Source: Competibacter sp963695105
GTDB taxonomy: Bacteria; Pseudomonadota; Gammaproteobacteria; Competibacterales; Competibacteraceae
Reading direction: 5' to 3'
Assembly (NCBI GenBank): GCA_963695105.1
Contig: CAVOGC010000016.1
Span: 1 to 64,000 of the forward strand
DNA length: 64,000 nucleotides
Position 1 is the first letter of the stretch; each line of letters starts with the position of its first letter. Of this stretch, positions 8,179-16,758 are shown piece by piece. A program made the translations under genes and the position numbers. Below the pieces are notes generated by a model, which worked only from the letters and a program-made list of their open reading frames with translations, did not search any database and was not told the DNA's origin.

Positions 8179-8932
8179 ATGCAAATTGCCCGTATCGACG
8201 ATGAAATCCTCGACGCCGACGATTTCGTTAAAGTCCTCAAACTCGATAATCGCTTCAATACCCTGATCGAACAAATCCTGATCGACAAACTGACGGTGCG
8301 GGCGGCGAAGAAGAGCGGCATTACCGTTACCCCGGCCGAAATTCAGGAACGGGTCGATCAATTCCGCCGAGTGGAAGGACTGCACCGGGCACAGGACACC
8401 TTTGCGTTCCTGGAGGCGCTGGGGGTGACCCTGGAGGAATTCGAAAATCACATGACCGAAATCCTGTATCGGGAAAAAATGCTGGCGCAAATTACCCGCA
8501 AGGAGCAGATCGAGGACTACTTCCGCCTGCATTCCCCAAAGTTCGACAGCGTCGAGATCAACCACATCACCGTGGATTCCGACGGCAAGGCTCGCGAACT
8601 GCTTGCCCTGTTGGAAGATGAACCGACTTTGTTCGCCGAACTGGCGCGCGAGCATTCCATGGACCTGGATACCAAATTCAAGGGCGGTTACATGGGCAAG
8701 GTGCTGCGGGGCGCTCTGCCCAACGATGTGGAAGCCAAGATCTTCAACGCCGCGACGGGGGAACTGCTGGGTCCCTTCGCGTCCGACGACGAACTGATCT
8801 TCGAGATCTTTCAGATCAAGGCCGAAATATCCCGCCCGGCTCGACGAGACCACCACCCGCGACGTCGCCAAGATGGTCCGTAGCGATTGGCTTGCGGCGC
8901 GCGCCCAGGAACACCGGCTGGAAGTGATCTAA
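8179..8932 (+). CDS. PpiC/SurA-like peptidyl-prolyl isomerase (3' frameshift)
   Basis: Resembles SurA/PpiC foldases: a helical N-terminal domain of about 110 residues (LIEQILIDKLTVRAAKKSG) followed by a parvulin-like domain with FAELAREHSMD and GGYMGKVLRGALP. No signal peptide is visible, so it may work in the cytoplasm or be handed to the exporter. The frame as written stops at 8883 after a Pro/Arg-rich tail. Removing one A near 8825 instead gives AEYPARLDETTTRDVAKMV and a natural C-terminus RLEVI with a stop at 8930-8932. Comparable foldase genes sit beside C39 exporters in cyanobacterial clusters, where they are thought to assist export or maturation of the peptide; that role here is inference. 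Confidence 0.8.
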
Positions 8933-8964
8933 ACCGCCACCCTCGCGGCCATGGAGATAATCCA

Positions 8965-11900
8965 GTGAGTTCCGAAATTCTGCTCGAAACCCTGGCCGGC
9001 ATCGAATTGCTGGCGCCCATCGGCCGCGACGACCTGGAATCTCTGGCCGAGCGGGCTGAAATCCAGACCTACGACCTTGGCGATACAATCTTCACGGCCG
9101 GGGAACCGGGATTGGGTCTTTATATCGTCAAATCCGGCATGGTTCGCCTGCTGAGCACGGAAGGCGGCAAGGACGTCAGCATCGGGATACGTCGCGCCGG
9201 CGAGTTGCTGGCCGAAACCGCCGCGCTGCGCAACTACCGTTTTGAATTCACCGCCCGCGCCTCCGGCAAAACCGAGCTGGTGTTCGTGCCCCGCGATGCC
9301 ATCGCCCTGGTGCTGACCCGTCATCCGGTGGTCGGCGGCCTGCTGGCCCGTCAGGCGAGCATCAATGCCGCCGGTGGCTTCATCAGCCAGTTGTTCCAGT
9401 TGCGCGGCAAGGTCGATAAGGACGAACTCGTCCAACTGGTCGACAGCATCGGCATCAAAAAGGTAGCGGCCGGGGATGTCATCCTGGAGCAGGGCAGCCT
9501 TGAGGACCGCCGGCTCTACGTGGTGCGCCGGGGCACGGCGCGCGGCCTGCGGGTGGAAAACGGCGTCGAGATGCCTCTGGCGCTGTTGGGTCATGGGGAG
9601 ATGTTCGGCGAAAACACCTGCCTGCTGGACGTGGCGCAACCGCTGACCGTGCGGGCCGCCACCGACGCGGTGCTGTTGGTGATCCCGCAGCAAACCGTCC
9701 GCACCATCCTGGAACGCAATCCCCAACTGAAGGAAACGCTGCGGACCCGCATCCAGTTCACCGAGCACGAACTGGAACGCCAAAAACAACTGGCCGAACG
9801 GCGCAACCGGCCGCTGCGCCTGGACCTGGGCTCCAAACCCGGTATCGGCGAGCGGGTGCTCAAACGGTTCCCACTGGTCGAGCAGGCCGAGGAAATGGAC
9901 TGCGGCGCGGCCTGTCTGGCGATGATCTGCAAGCACTACGGGATCGCCGCGACCCTGGGCAAACTGCGGGAGATGGCCAACGTCACCACCGAAGGCGCCA
10001 CCCTGGACAGTTTGGCTCAAGTGGGCGAGTCGCTGGGGTTCACCACCCATGGCGTGCAGTGTACCTACCAGACCGTGCTGGGCTTCGATCTGCCGTTTAT
10101 CGCCCACTGGGAAGGGTATCACTACATCGTGGTCTACGGCGTTTCCAAGAACCAGGTCTGGGTGGCGGACCCAGGACTCGGTTTTCGCAAGCTGAGCATC
10201 GCCGAATTCGAGAAGGGCTGGACCGGCACCTGTTTGTTGTTCACCCCCCGCGCCGATCTGGCGCAAATCGAGGCCACCCGTTCCCCCTGGATGCGGTTCG
10301 TGCGCCTGTTGCGCCCCCACAAGCCGGTGCTCGGCTATTTGATCCTGGCGACGCTGGTGATCCAGGTGCTCGGTATCGTTCCCCCGATCATTCTCCAAAA
10401 CATCCTGGATCGCGTCGTCGTTCACCAAAGCCACGAACTGCTGAATCTACTGATCGTCGGTTTTATCCTGGTGCAGGTCTTCATGCAGTTGACCGCGTTG
10501 ATGCGCACCTATCTGACCAACTTCATGGTGCGCAACCTCGATTTCTCGATGATGTCGCAGTTCTTTCAGCACACGCTGTCCCTGCCGATTTCCTTCTTCG
10601 CCAAGCGCCGCACCGGCGACATCTTCGCGCGGTTTCAGGAAAATCAGACCATTCGCCAGTTCCTGACCCAATCCACGATCAGCACGCTGCTGAACCTGTT
10701 GATGGTGTTTTTCTACTTTCTGGTGCTGTTCATGTACAGCACCCGGATGACCCTGGTCCTGCTCGCCCTGATCGTGCCGATGGTGATATTGACCGTGGCC
10801 ATTACCCCGCGCATCAAGCAATACGCGCGGCGCGACTTCGAGGCCTCGACCGACGCCGAAGCCGTTTTAATGGAAACCCTGAACGGCGCCGAAACCATCA
10901 AAGCCATGGGCATCGAGCGCGCCATCCGGCTGAAGTGGGAACAAAAATATGCCAAGGCATTGAATGTTCAATATAAGGCCCAGGGTTTCGAAGCGCTGGT
11001 CGGTCTTGCCAGTCAGTTGTTGCACGCCGTGACCGTGACCTCGGTACTGTGGATCGGGGCCAATCTGGTGCTCAGTCAGCAGCTCACCATCGGTCAGTTG
11101 ATTGCCTTCAACATGTTGATGGGCAGCGTGATGGCGCCGCTCATGGGCTTGATCGGCATGTGGGACGAGTTGCACGAAGCCGGGGTGGCGATGGAGCGGC
11201 TCGGCGATGTGCTGGACATGGAGCCGGAACAGAAACCCGAGGATCAGTCCTCGCGCATCCTGCTGCCCAGCCTGCGCGGCGATATCCGCCTGGAAAATGT
11301 GTATTTCCGCTACGGTGGCAAAGAGACCCCCTATGTTCTGGAAAACATCAGTTTCGAACTGAAAGCCGGGGAAACCGTCGCCCTCGTCGGCCACAGCGGC
11401 TCCGGCAAGACCACGCTAGCCAAGCTGCTGGTCGGTTTCCATCCGCCCAGCGAAGGCAAGATCTCCATCGATGGCTACAACCTGAACCTGATCGACAAAG
11501 ACTACTATCGCGCGCAAATCGGCTATGTGATGCAGACCAATCTGCTGTTTTCCGGCACCGTCGCGGAGAACATCGCCCTGGGCGAGAGCAATCCCGACCG
11601 GCGCCGCATCGTCGAGGTGGCCCGGCTGGCCGACGCCCACGGCTTCATCAGCAAGTTGCCGCAAGGTTACGAACAGACCGTGGGCGAGAGGGGCGTCGGC
11701 CTGTCGGGTGGCCAAATCCAGCGGCTCTGCATCGCCCGTTCGTTGTACCGGGACCCCCGGCTGTTGATCTTCGACGAGGCCACCTCGGCCCTCGACACGC
11801 AATCCGAGACCAACATTCTCCGCAACCTGTCCGGCGTCCTGGAGGGCCGTACCGCCCTGGTCATCGCCCACCGGCTCAGCACCATCATGAACGCCGACAA

Positions 11901-12015
11901 GATCCTGGTTCTATATCAAGGCCGCATCGTCGAGGAGGGGACTCACCAAAATCTGTTCGACCGCCAGGGCATGTACTATCAATTGATACACAAGCAGATC
12001 GCGGCGGCGGCATGA
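8965..12015 (+). CDS. Peptidase-containing ABC transporter with two cNMP-binding-like domains
   Basis: A 1016-residue bifunctional exporter that should cut Gly-Gly leaders and pump the cargo. The GTG at 8965 is chosen because GGAG lies 8 bases upstream and the protein then begins just before the first domain. Domains in order: two cyclic-nucleotide-binding-like folds (about 10-130 and 140-270, with GEMFGENTCLL); a C39 cysteine peptidase (Cys313 in MDCGAACL, His386 in EGYHYIVVYG, Asp402 in VADPG); six membrane helices (about 440-730); and an ABC ATPase with Walker A GHSGSGKT at 809-816, signature LSGGQ near 913, Walker B LLIFDEA and an H-loop IAHRLS. All catalytic residues are present. The cNMP-like domains suggest nucleotide control or simply a docking module. 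HetC-type cyanobacterial proteins share this plan. Confidence 0.93.
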   Translation: MSSEILLETLAGIELLAPIGRDDLESLAERAEIQTYDLGDTIFTAGEPGLGLYIVKSGMVRLLSTEGGKDVSIGIRRAGELLAETAALRNYRFEFTARASGKTELVFVPRDAIALVLTRHPVVGGLLARQASINAAGGFISQLFQLRGKVDKDELVQLVDSIGIKKVAAGDVILEQGSLEDRRLYVVRRGTARGLRVENGVEMPLALLGHGEMFGENTCLLDVAQPLTVRAATDAVLLVIPQQTVRTILERNPQLKETLRTRIQFTEHELERQKQLAERRNRPLRLDLGSKPGIGERVLKRFPLVEQAEEMDCGAACLAMICKHYGIAATLGKLREMANVTTEGATLDSLAQVGESLGFTTHGVQCTYQTVLGFDLPFIAHWEGYHYIVVYGVSKNQVWVADPGLGFRKLSIAEFEKGWTGTCLLFTPRADLAQIEATRSPWMRFVRLLRPHKPVLGYLILATLVIQVLGIVPPIILQNILDRVVVHQSHELLNLLIVGFILVQVFMQLTALMRTYLTNFMVRNLDFSMMSQFFQHTLSLPISFFAKRRTGDIFARFQENQTIRQFLTQSTISTLLNLLMVFFYFLVLFMYSTRMTLVLLALIVPMVILTVAITPRIKQYARRDFEASTDAEAVLMETLNGAETIKAMGIERAIRLKWEQKYAKALNVQYKAQGFEALVGLASQLLHAVTVTSVLWIGANLVLSQQLTIGQLIAFNMLMGSVMAPLMGLIGMWDELHEAGVAMERLGDVLDMEPEQKPEDQSSRILLPSLRGDIRLENVYFRYGGKETPYVLENISFELKAGETVALVGHSGSGKTTLAKLLVGFHPPSEGKISIDGYNLNLIDKDYYRAQIGYVMQTNLLFSGTVAENIALGESNPDRRRIVEVARLADAHGFISKLPQGYEQTVGERGVGLSGGQIQRLCIARSLYRDPRLLIFDEATSALDTQSETNILRNLSGVLEGRTALVIAHRLSTIMNADKILVLYQGRIVEEGTHQNLFDRQGMYYQLIHKQIAAAA

Positions 12016-12056
12016 GACCACCACGATCCCGGCCATCCTGACTCCGGTTTTCGGCG

Positions 12057-13340
12057 ATGAGACCTTTCACCCTCGGCCAATCGACCACGCTCGGTTACGG
12101 CGACCTGCTGGAAAAAATTGAAATCCTGCGCTCCACGCTGCGTTGGGCCACACGGCTGGAGCGCGAGGAGATTCAGCGCCTGCTGGGACAGTGCAACACG
12201 CTCCGCGAGGACGTGATGAGCCTGTCGCGCCGGGAACGCTTCGTCCAGTCCTCCGCTGCCTTGGAGGATTTGCAGCCGCTGCGGCCCGAGCAACCGCTCA
12301 CGGCGGAGCAACGACGCGCGGCGTTGCTGGAACGGGAGTTCACCTTCGAGGGAGTCTTCGGGGACAATCCCAAGCTGCTGGAAACCCTGGAAATCGCCGA
12401 AAAGGCGGCGCCCACCGATCTGCCGGTGCTGGTTCGCGGCGAGAGCGGTACTGGCAAGGAGTTGCTGGCCAAGGTGGTTCATACCAACGGTCGGCGCGGC
12501 CAGGGACCGTTCATTTCCGTCAACTGCGGCGCCATTCCGGAAAACCTGGTGGAATCGGAGCTGTTCGGCCATAAAAAAGGGGCGTTTACCGGGGCGGCCA
12601 GCGACCGCAAGGGCAAATTCGAGAGCGCCAATCTCGGCACGATTTTCCTGGACGAGATCGGCGAATTGCCCCTGTCGGGCCAGGTCAAGCTGCTGCGGGT
12701 GCTGCAATCGCAGGAAATCCAGCGGGTCGGTTCCGATAGCCCGATCCGGATCGATGCGCGCATCGTCGCCGCCACCAATCGCGATCTGTTGGCCATGGTA
12801 CGGACCGGGCAGTTCCGGGAGGATTTGTACTACCGGTTGAGCGTGATCGAAGTCACCGTGCCCCCGTTGCGCGAACGCCGGGACGAGATACCGCTGCTGA
12901 TCGATTTTTTCTGCGACGCGGCGGCGGAAAGGCTGAGCCGAAGTCCGCTCAAGCTGAGTCCACGGCTGCGTCAATTTTTGCTCGACTATGGTTTTCCGGG
13001 CAATATCCGCGAATTGCACAATTTGATTTTCCGAATGTCCTGCCTGGCCGGCGATACCGCCGATCTCCTTCATCTGCCGGACGTCCTACGGGCTAATCCG
13101 CCGACCGTGCTCCCGCTGGCGGATGCCCCGCTCGAACCCGGAGCGCCCGCGTCGCTAAGCGATGCCAAAAAAGCGGCCGGTGACGCGGCTGAAAAACGTT
13201 TTCTCGAACAGGGGTTGCGGGAAGTGAATGGGCGGGTGGTGGATCTGGCCCGCCGTCAGGGGATGAACCGCTCCCATCTGCAAACCTTGATGAAGAAGCA
13301 TGGCCTGAGCGCCAAGGCGTTTCGCCCCAAAAAGGCATAA
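12057..13340 (+). CDS. Sigma-54-dependent transcriptional activator (Fis family)
   Basis: 427-residue bacterial enhancer-binding protein. The N-terminal 90 residues are helical (LEREEIQRLLGQCNTLREDV) with no receiver, GAF or PAS domain. The AAA+ domain has Walker A GESGTGKE at 128-135, the sigma-54-contacting loop GAFTGA at 175-180 and Walker B IFLDEIGE. A Fis-type helix-turn-helix ends the protein (VVDLARRQGMNRSHLQTLM). It lies 41 bp after the exporter gene, probably in the same operon. A sigma-54-like promoter sits before the peptide gene at the other end of the locus, so it is the likely local regulator. What signal it senses is not evident; the coiled N-terminus could bind a partner such as the FHA protein. 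Confidence 0.93.
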   Translation: MRPFTLGQSTTLGYGDLLEKIEILRSTLRWATRLEREEIQRLLGQCNTLREDVMSLSRRERFVQSSAALEDLQPLRPEQPLTAEQRRAALLEREFTFEGVFGDNPKLLETLEIAEKAAPTDLPVLVRGESGTGKELLAKVVHTNGRRGQGPFISVNCGAIPENLVESELFGHKKGAFTGAASDRKGKFESANLGTIFLDEIGELPLSGQVKLLRVLQSQEIQRVGSDSPIRIDARIVAATNRDLLAMVRTGQFREDLYYRLSVIEVTVPPLRERRDEIPLLIDFFCDAAAERLSRSPLKLSPRLRQFLLDYGFPGNIRELHNLIFRMSCLAGDTADLLHLPDVLRANPPTVLPLADAPLEPGAPASLSDAKKAAGDAAEKRFLEQGLREVNGRVVDLARRQGMNRSHLQTLMKKHGLSAKAFRPKKA

Positions 13341-13343
13341 AAA

Positions 13344-13375
13344 CCGACGGAGTCTCCCAACGGAGTTTCCGTCGG
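13344..13375 (+). terminator. Hairpin after the export operon
   Basis: CCGACGGA pairs with TCCGTCGG, and an inner CTCC pairs with GGAG around a CAAC loop. It lies directly after the activator stop. There is no U-run, so termination is plausible but not classical. Confidence 0.55.
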
Positions 13376-13397
13376 ATACCCATCAACAAACTAATTA

Positions 13398-13428
13398 GAA
13401 AAGAGTTTTTATTAAACCAACTCTTTTC
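13398..13428. terminator. Second hairpin, GAAAAGAGTT/AACTCTTTTC
   Basis: A perfect 10-bp stem with an 11-base AT-rich loop, flanked by A/T bases. It may terminate the export operon or the leftward dodecin transcript. The stretch 13429-13619 shows nothing else. Confidence 0.5.
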
Positions 13429-13619
13429 GGGCGTGGATCGGGCGGGGGGTTCGTTGGGCGTGGCCGAAGCCGGTGGGGATGAACCGGAGAGCCAGCGGGG
13501 GGAGGAACCGCTTGCTTGAATGCATTCGCCCGCCCTTCGAGCGGAGAGACAGCCGGTCGCCGGCTGGGGCGGGCGGGTTCAAGTAGGGGTGAGAGTGACC
13601 GATGGAGAAGACGATGGCG

Positions 13620-13829
13620 CTACCCCGCTTCGTGCTTCACGCTGACCTTGAGCCGGGCTCGATACTCCAGCACTTGACCGTCATCGCTCAGGTTGACATC
13701 GAGTTGGCCGACTTCCGCCACCCGAAGATGCCGGATGGATTTGGCGGCTTCCATGATCGCGGTCTTCGCCGCCGCTTCCCAGCTTTCGGGGCTACTGCCG
13801 ATAATTTCAATCACTTTGTACGCGCTCAT
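13620..13829 (-). CDS. Dodecin (flavin-binding protein)
   Basis: A 69-residue protein with the dodecin pattern: YKVIEIIGSSPESWEAAAKTAI, then the conserved LRVAEV region and a final strand EYRARLKVSV. Dodecins assemble into hollow dodecamers that store or buffer riboflavin or FMN in the cytoplasm. The aromatic flavin-stacking residue of archaeal dodecins (Trp within the RWFEV motif) is replaced here by Val-Ala, so affinity or ligand may differ. A strong AGGAGG ribosome site lies 7 bases before the ATG. It is a single-gene unit. Confidence 0.9.
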   Translation of the reverse strand: MSAYKVIEIIGSSPESWEAAAKTAIMEAAKSIRHLRVAEVGQLDVNLSDDGQVLEYRARLKVSVKHEAG

Positions 13830-13898
13830 TGGGTCCTCCTCTGGGTGAATGGCCCGGCGTGCAGGACCACACCGGGGTGTGGCGAGGTTTCATGAGGC

Positions 13899-13963
13899 AT
13901 AACGGGGCGGCGGATTGCAATCCGCCGCCCCGTTGTCGTGGGCGCGAAGCGTCCGCGACAACA
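13899..13963 (-). repeat. Short copy of a composite hairpin repeat
   Basis: Two adjacent hairpins: a near-perfect palindrome built on ACGGGGCGGCGGAT and its complement, then TTGTCG..GCG-AAG-CGTCC..CGACAA. The same two modules, with about 90 extra bases inside the first, recur at 29468, 30184 and 62692. Confidence 0.75.
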
Positions 13964-14267
13964 ACAGGGAAATATGGATTCCCATGATCAGGGTATAGTT
14001 GATCGATAGCCTTAATTCAAGGAAGGTATTTATTTTCTTCCGGGGCACACTCCGGTGGGCGTGCACCGGGCGTCGGAGTCGCTTCGGGGGCAGGCATACG
14101 AGCCGGCCTAATGGTGCTGATCGCGCGCGGGTGTCTGTCCCTGCTTCCCCACCACCCACGGTTCTCCTGCCGGCAGGCAGGCGGCGGTGGGGACTGATCG
14201 CGCTTCGTGTGCCCTCGGGCAGCGGCTTGCAATCCACCGTGTCTGTGCTACACCTCTAGCCATAGAA
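13964..14267. other. Intergenic stretch without recognised gene
   Basis: Several short frames on both strands are Arg/Pro-rich and overlap each other, without ribosome sites or recognisable domains. I see no gene here; part may be the promoter for the riboswitch-like leader that follows. Confidence 0.5.
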
Positions 14268-14346
14268 TGTAACAAAAGCCAAACTGGCCGTAAGGCCGGG
14301 ACAAAAGCTCTCAGGCCTCGAAGATAAATCGATAGCAGGAGGCACC
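14268..14346 (+). promoter_or_regulatory. Candidate cyclic-di-GMP-I (GEMM) riboswitch
   Basis: The order of elements matches GEMM-I: CAAAC, a stem GGCC-GTAA-GGCC capped by a GNRA tetraloop, GGGAC followed by AAAAGC, a GGCCT segment, a second hairpin (cgaagataaatcg) and a TAGC core before the ribosome site AGGAGG. It ends 1 base before the ATG at 14347. This was judged by eye; a covariance-model search was not possible. Confidence 0.5.
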
Positions 14347-14739
14347 ATGAAAATATTCTACCGCGCCCCCTCCCCGCGAAGTCAGAGCGAGTCAGCAACA
14401 GCCCGCCGTTCCCGTCACTACCCCTGTGTCGCCATTCGGTACTATGGCGACGGGATGTGCCCAGCGATGATGCGGTTCAAAATCAAGCCGAACTTGTCGA
14501 ATAAGGCCCCTTCGTTCCTGGAAACCCAGCGGTTTTTGTCGAACGAGGCACCCCTGCTTCCGCTGTTGGGATGTATGTGCACATACTGTCAATGTCGCTA
14601 CGTCCACTACGATGATCGCAGGGAACGAGACCGTCGCAACTCTTACAGTTGGGTCGACCCTTTCATTCCGACTGTTGCCAGTCAGGAACGCCGGTTGAGG
14701 GTTAATCGCCGGCTGCTTTCCTCGGCCCGGACCCGCTAG
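14347..14739 (+). CDS. Small Cys- and Arg-rich protein of unknown function
   Basis: A 130-residue frame with a strong AGGAGG ribosome site 6 bases before its ATG, directly after the riboswitch-like leader; these two facts are the main evidence that it is real. It holds a cysteine knot (GCMCTYCQCRYVHYDDRR) followed by ERDRRN, which could bind metal, and no membrane segment. No close family is recognised. If the leader is a cyclic-di-GMP sensor, the product may belong to a surface or motility response. Coding potential of the N-terminal 40 residues is weak. Confidence 0.5.
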   Translation: MKIFYRAPSPRSQSESATARRSRHYPCVAIRYYGDGMCPAMMRFKIKPNLSNKAPSFLETQRFLSNEAPLLPLLGCMCTYCQCRYVHYDDRRERDRRNSYSWVDPFIPTVASQERRLRVNRRLLSSARTR

Positions 14740-14972
14740 CCGCCCGATCCACTCGGGCCACACTAAGGCGATGAGGGGGAACCCAGGGTTTTCATCTCAA
14801 GGATCTTTTTCAAAGGGTCCTTTCGACCCAGAGAACACCAAGGCGCGCTGTCGCGACATGCGGGTTCCTGCGCATGATTTTTGCGACTTGAGGATTGCGA
14901 ACGGCTGCTCGTATACAGGGCTTACGCAGAGTCGCGCGCTGTGGCGTTATGGCTTATAACCAGGCCAATCCC

Positions 14973-15332
14973 ATGACTATAATTGCAAACGGTGTGGTCA
15001 TTTTGGTTGCATTGCTCCATGGGTATTTTCTCGTGCTGGAGATGTTTCTTTGGGATAAGCCGGCCGGCTTAAGAGCCTTTGGTCAATCTCAGGAACAGGC
15101 AACGGCGACCAAGGTGCTTGCCGCGAATCAAGGATTATATAATGGGTTTATCGCCGCTGGCCTGTTATGGGGTGTTGCCCAAGGGAGCGCAGGCATGGAA
15201 TTCAAAGTGTTCTTCCTCTCTTGCGTCATAATCGCTGGTATTTATGGCGCGTTAACGGCAAGTCGCAAGATTCTTTTCATTCAGGCAATGCCGGCCATGT
15301 TGGGCCTAATTTTGGTGTTCATTTCTCAATAA
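14973..15332 (+). CDS. DUF1304-family inner-membrane protein
   Basis: 119 residues with four predicted membrane helices, starting MTIIANGVVILVALLHGYF and ending LGLILVFISQ. The conserved polar parts EMFLWDKP, LAANQGLYNGFIAAGL and the ASRKI loop match DUF1304. The second ATG (14973) gives the family's usual length; an upstream ATG at 14949 would add eight residues. Function is unknown for the family. It appears monocistronic, with a hairpin about 150 bp downstream. Confidence 0.88.
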   Translation: MTIIANGVVILVALLHGYFLVLEMFLWDKPAGLRAFGQSQEQATATKVLAANQGLYNGFIAAGLLWGVAQGSAGMEFKVFFLSCVIIAGIYGALTASRKILFIQAMPAMLGLILVFISQ

Positions 15333-15487
15333 GGGCGTGGTATTAGCCATAACCCGTTTGTTCCAGCGGACCTGGCAGACTCCCGACTGCTTAACTCCAG
15401 CCTCAATCCCCAAGAAATCCCTTGAACCACTCTACCGATGGCTTCGTGAATTCCAGGTCCAATATGTTCTAAAAACCCCAAAAATGA

Positions 15488-15513
15488 GCGGAGGCCCCCA
15501 AGGGAGCCTCCGC
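15488..15513. terminator. GC-rich hairpin between DUF1304 gene and ada
   Basis: A perfect stem, GCGGAGGC with GCCTCCGC, and a 10-base loop, preceded by an A-rich run. It could terminate leftward transcription or be a cruciform; it lacks a downstream T-run on the plus strand. Confidence 0.45.
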
Positions 15514-15623
15514 CGGATACATTCAGTCGCCCGAATTCGACCGCAAGAATCGGATAGCGGGTCAGCGGGAGGAGCACTAGGATCGACGGCGCTGACTCAC
15601 GGTAATGAGGCAAGGAGAAGAGC

Positions 15624-16730
15624 ATGAAGCGCGCGACCGACTCCGTGTTCGAAACCAACGATCAATGCTGGAGCGCCCTTGTTTGGCGCAATCGACAGGC
15701 TGACGGCGCGTTCTTCTACGCCGTGAAAACCACGGGCGTGTATTGCCGTCCGCACTGTTCCTCTCGCCTGCCAAACCGGCACAACGTCGAGTTCTTTCGC
15801 ACTTGCGCCGACGCCGAACTCGCGGGTTATCGAGCGTGCCGGCGCTGCCATCCGCAGCGAATTTCGAATCCCTCTCCGGTGCCCGAAACGATGGCGCGGG
15901 CTTGTCGCCTCATCGAGGAAGCCGAGGAACCGCTTCTTTTGGCGACGTTGGCCGCGACCATGGGTTTCAGCCCGTTCCATTTCCAGCGGCTGTTCAAGCA
16001 AACCGTCGGCGTCACCCCCAAGGCTTATGCCATGACGCGGAGGACGCGGCGATTCCAGGGAGACCTGCGTGAAGCCCAAACTGTTACTCAGGCAATGTAC
16101 GATGCTGGATTCGGGTCCAGCAGCCGATGCTACGAAAAAGCCGCCGCTCATCTCGGCATGACGCCCGCCGAGTACAGGAAGGGCGGCGCGGGGCAGGGCA
16201 TTCGCCATGCGATTGTTCGATGCGATCTCGGCTGGATGTTGGTGGCGGCCACGGATCGGGGCATCTGCGCCATCGAATTCGACGACAGTCCCGATCGGTT
16301 GCGAGACCAACTCACCGCGCGCTTTCCCGCCGCCGAACTCCGGGGAGAAGATCCCGAGTTTGCTGAATGGGTGGAAAGGGTTCTGGCTTTTCTCGACGAA
16401 CCGAAATACGGTCTCGACCTGCCTCTCGATATTCGGGGCACGGCGTTCCAGCGGCGGGTATGGCAGGCGCTGCAAGCGGTGCCGGCCGGCTCGACCGCCA
16501 GCTATGCCGAAATCGCCAGGACAATCGGCAAGCCCGCGGCGGCGCGCGCCGTGGCCCGGGCCTGTGCTTCGAACCCGGTCGCCGTTCTCATCCCCTGTCA
16601 TCGCATCGTCCGTGGCGACGGGGGTCTGGGCGGCTATCGCTGGGATCTCCGGCGCAAGCAAGCGCTGCTGGATCGCGAGGCCGCGCGGCGGGACAAACCG
16701 GCGGATTCCCGACCGGGAGCGGATTCCTGA
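15624..16730 (+). CDS. ada: Bifunctional Ada: methylphosphotriester sensor/activator and O6-methylguanine methyltransferase
   Basis: 368 residues. The N-terminal AdaA domain carries four zinc ligands (Cys41, Cys45, Cys72, Cys75), the first being the methyl acceptor from phosphotriesters. An AraC-type helix-turn-helix follows at about 90-190 (FSPFHFQRLFKQTVGVTPK). The C-terminal methyltransferase has the acceptor Cys325 in PCHRIV and the arginine-finger region before it. Length and order match E. coli Ada. An AAGGAG ribosome site precedes the ATG. Methylated Ada would activate its own promoter. The crotonase gene begins 28 bp downstream and may be co-transcribed, an unusual partner. Confidence 0.96.
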   Translation: MKRATDSVFETNDQCWSALVWRNRQADGAFFYAVKTTGVYCRPHCSSRLPNRHNVEFFRTCADAELAGYRACRRCHPQRISNPSPVPETMARACRLIEEAEEPLLLATLAATMGFSPFHFQRLFKQTVGVTPKAYAMTRRTRRFQGDLREAQTVTQAMYDAGFGSSSRCYEKAAAHLGMTPAEYRKGGAGQGIRHAIVRCDLGWMLVAATDRGICAIEFDDSPDRLRDQLTARFPAAELRGEDPEFAEWVERVLAFLDEPKYGLDLPLDIRGTAFQRRVWQALQAVPAGSTASYAEIARTIGKPAAARAVARACASNPVAVLIPCHRIVRGDGGLGGYRWDLRRKQALLDREAARRDKPADSRPGADS

Positions 16731-16758
16731 TTTCCACCTGCATCCAGGAGAATGCGGC

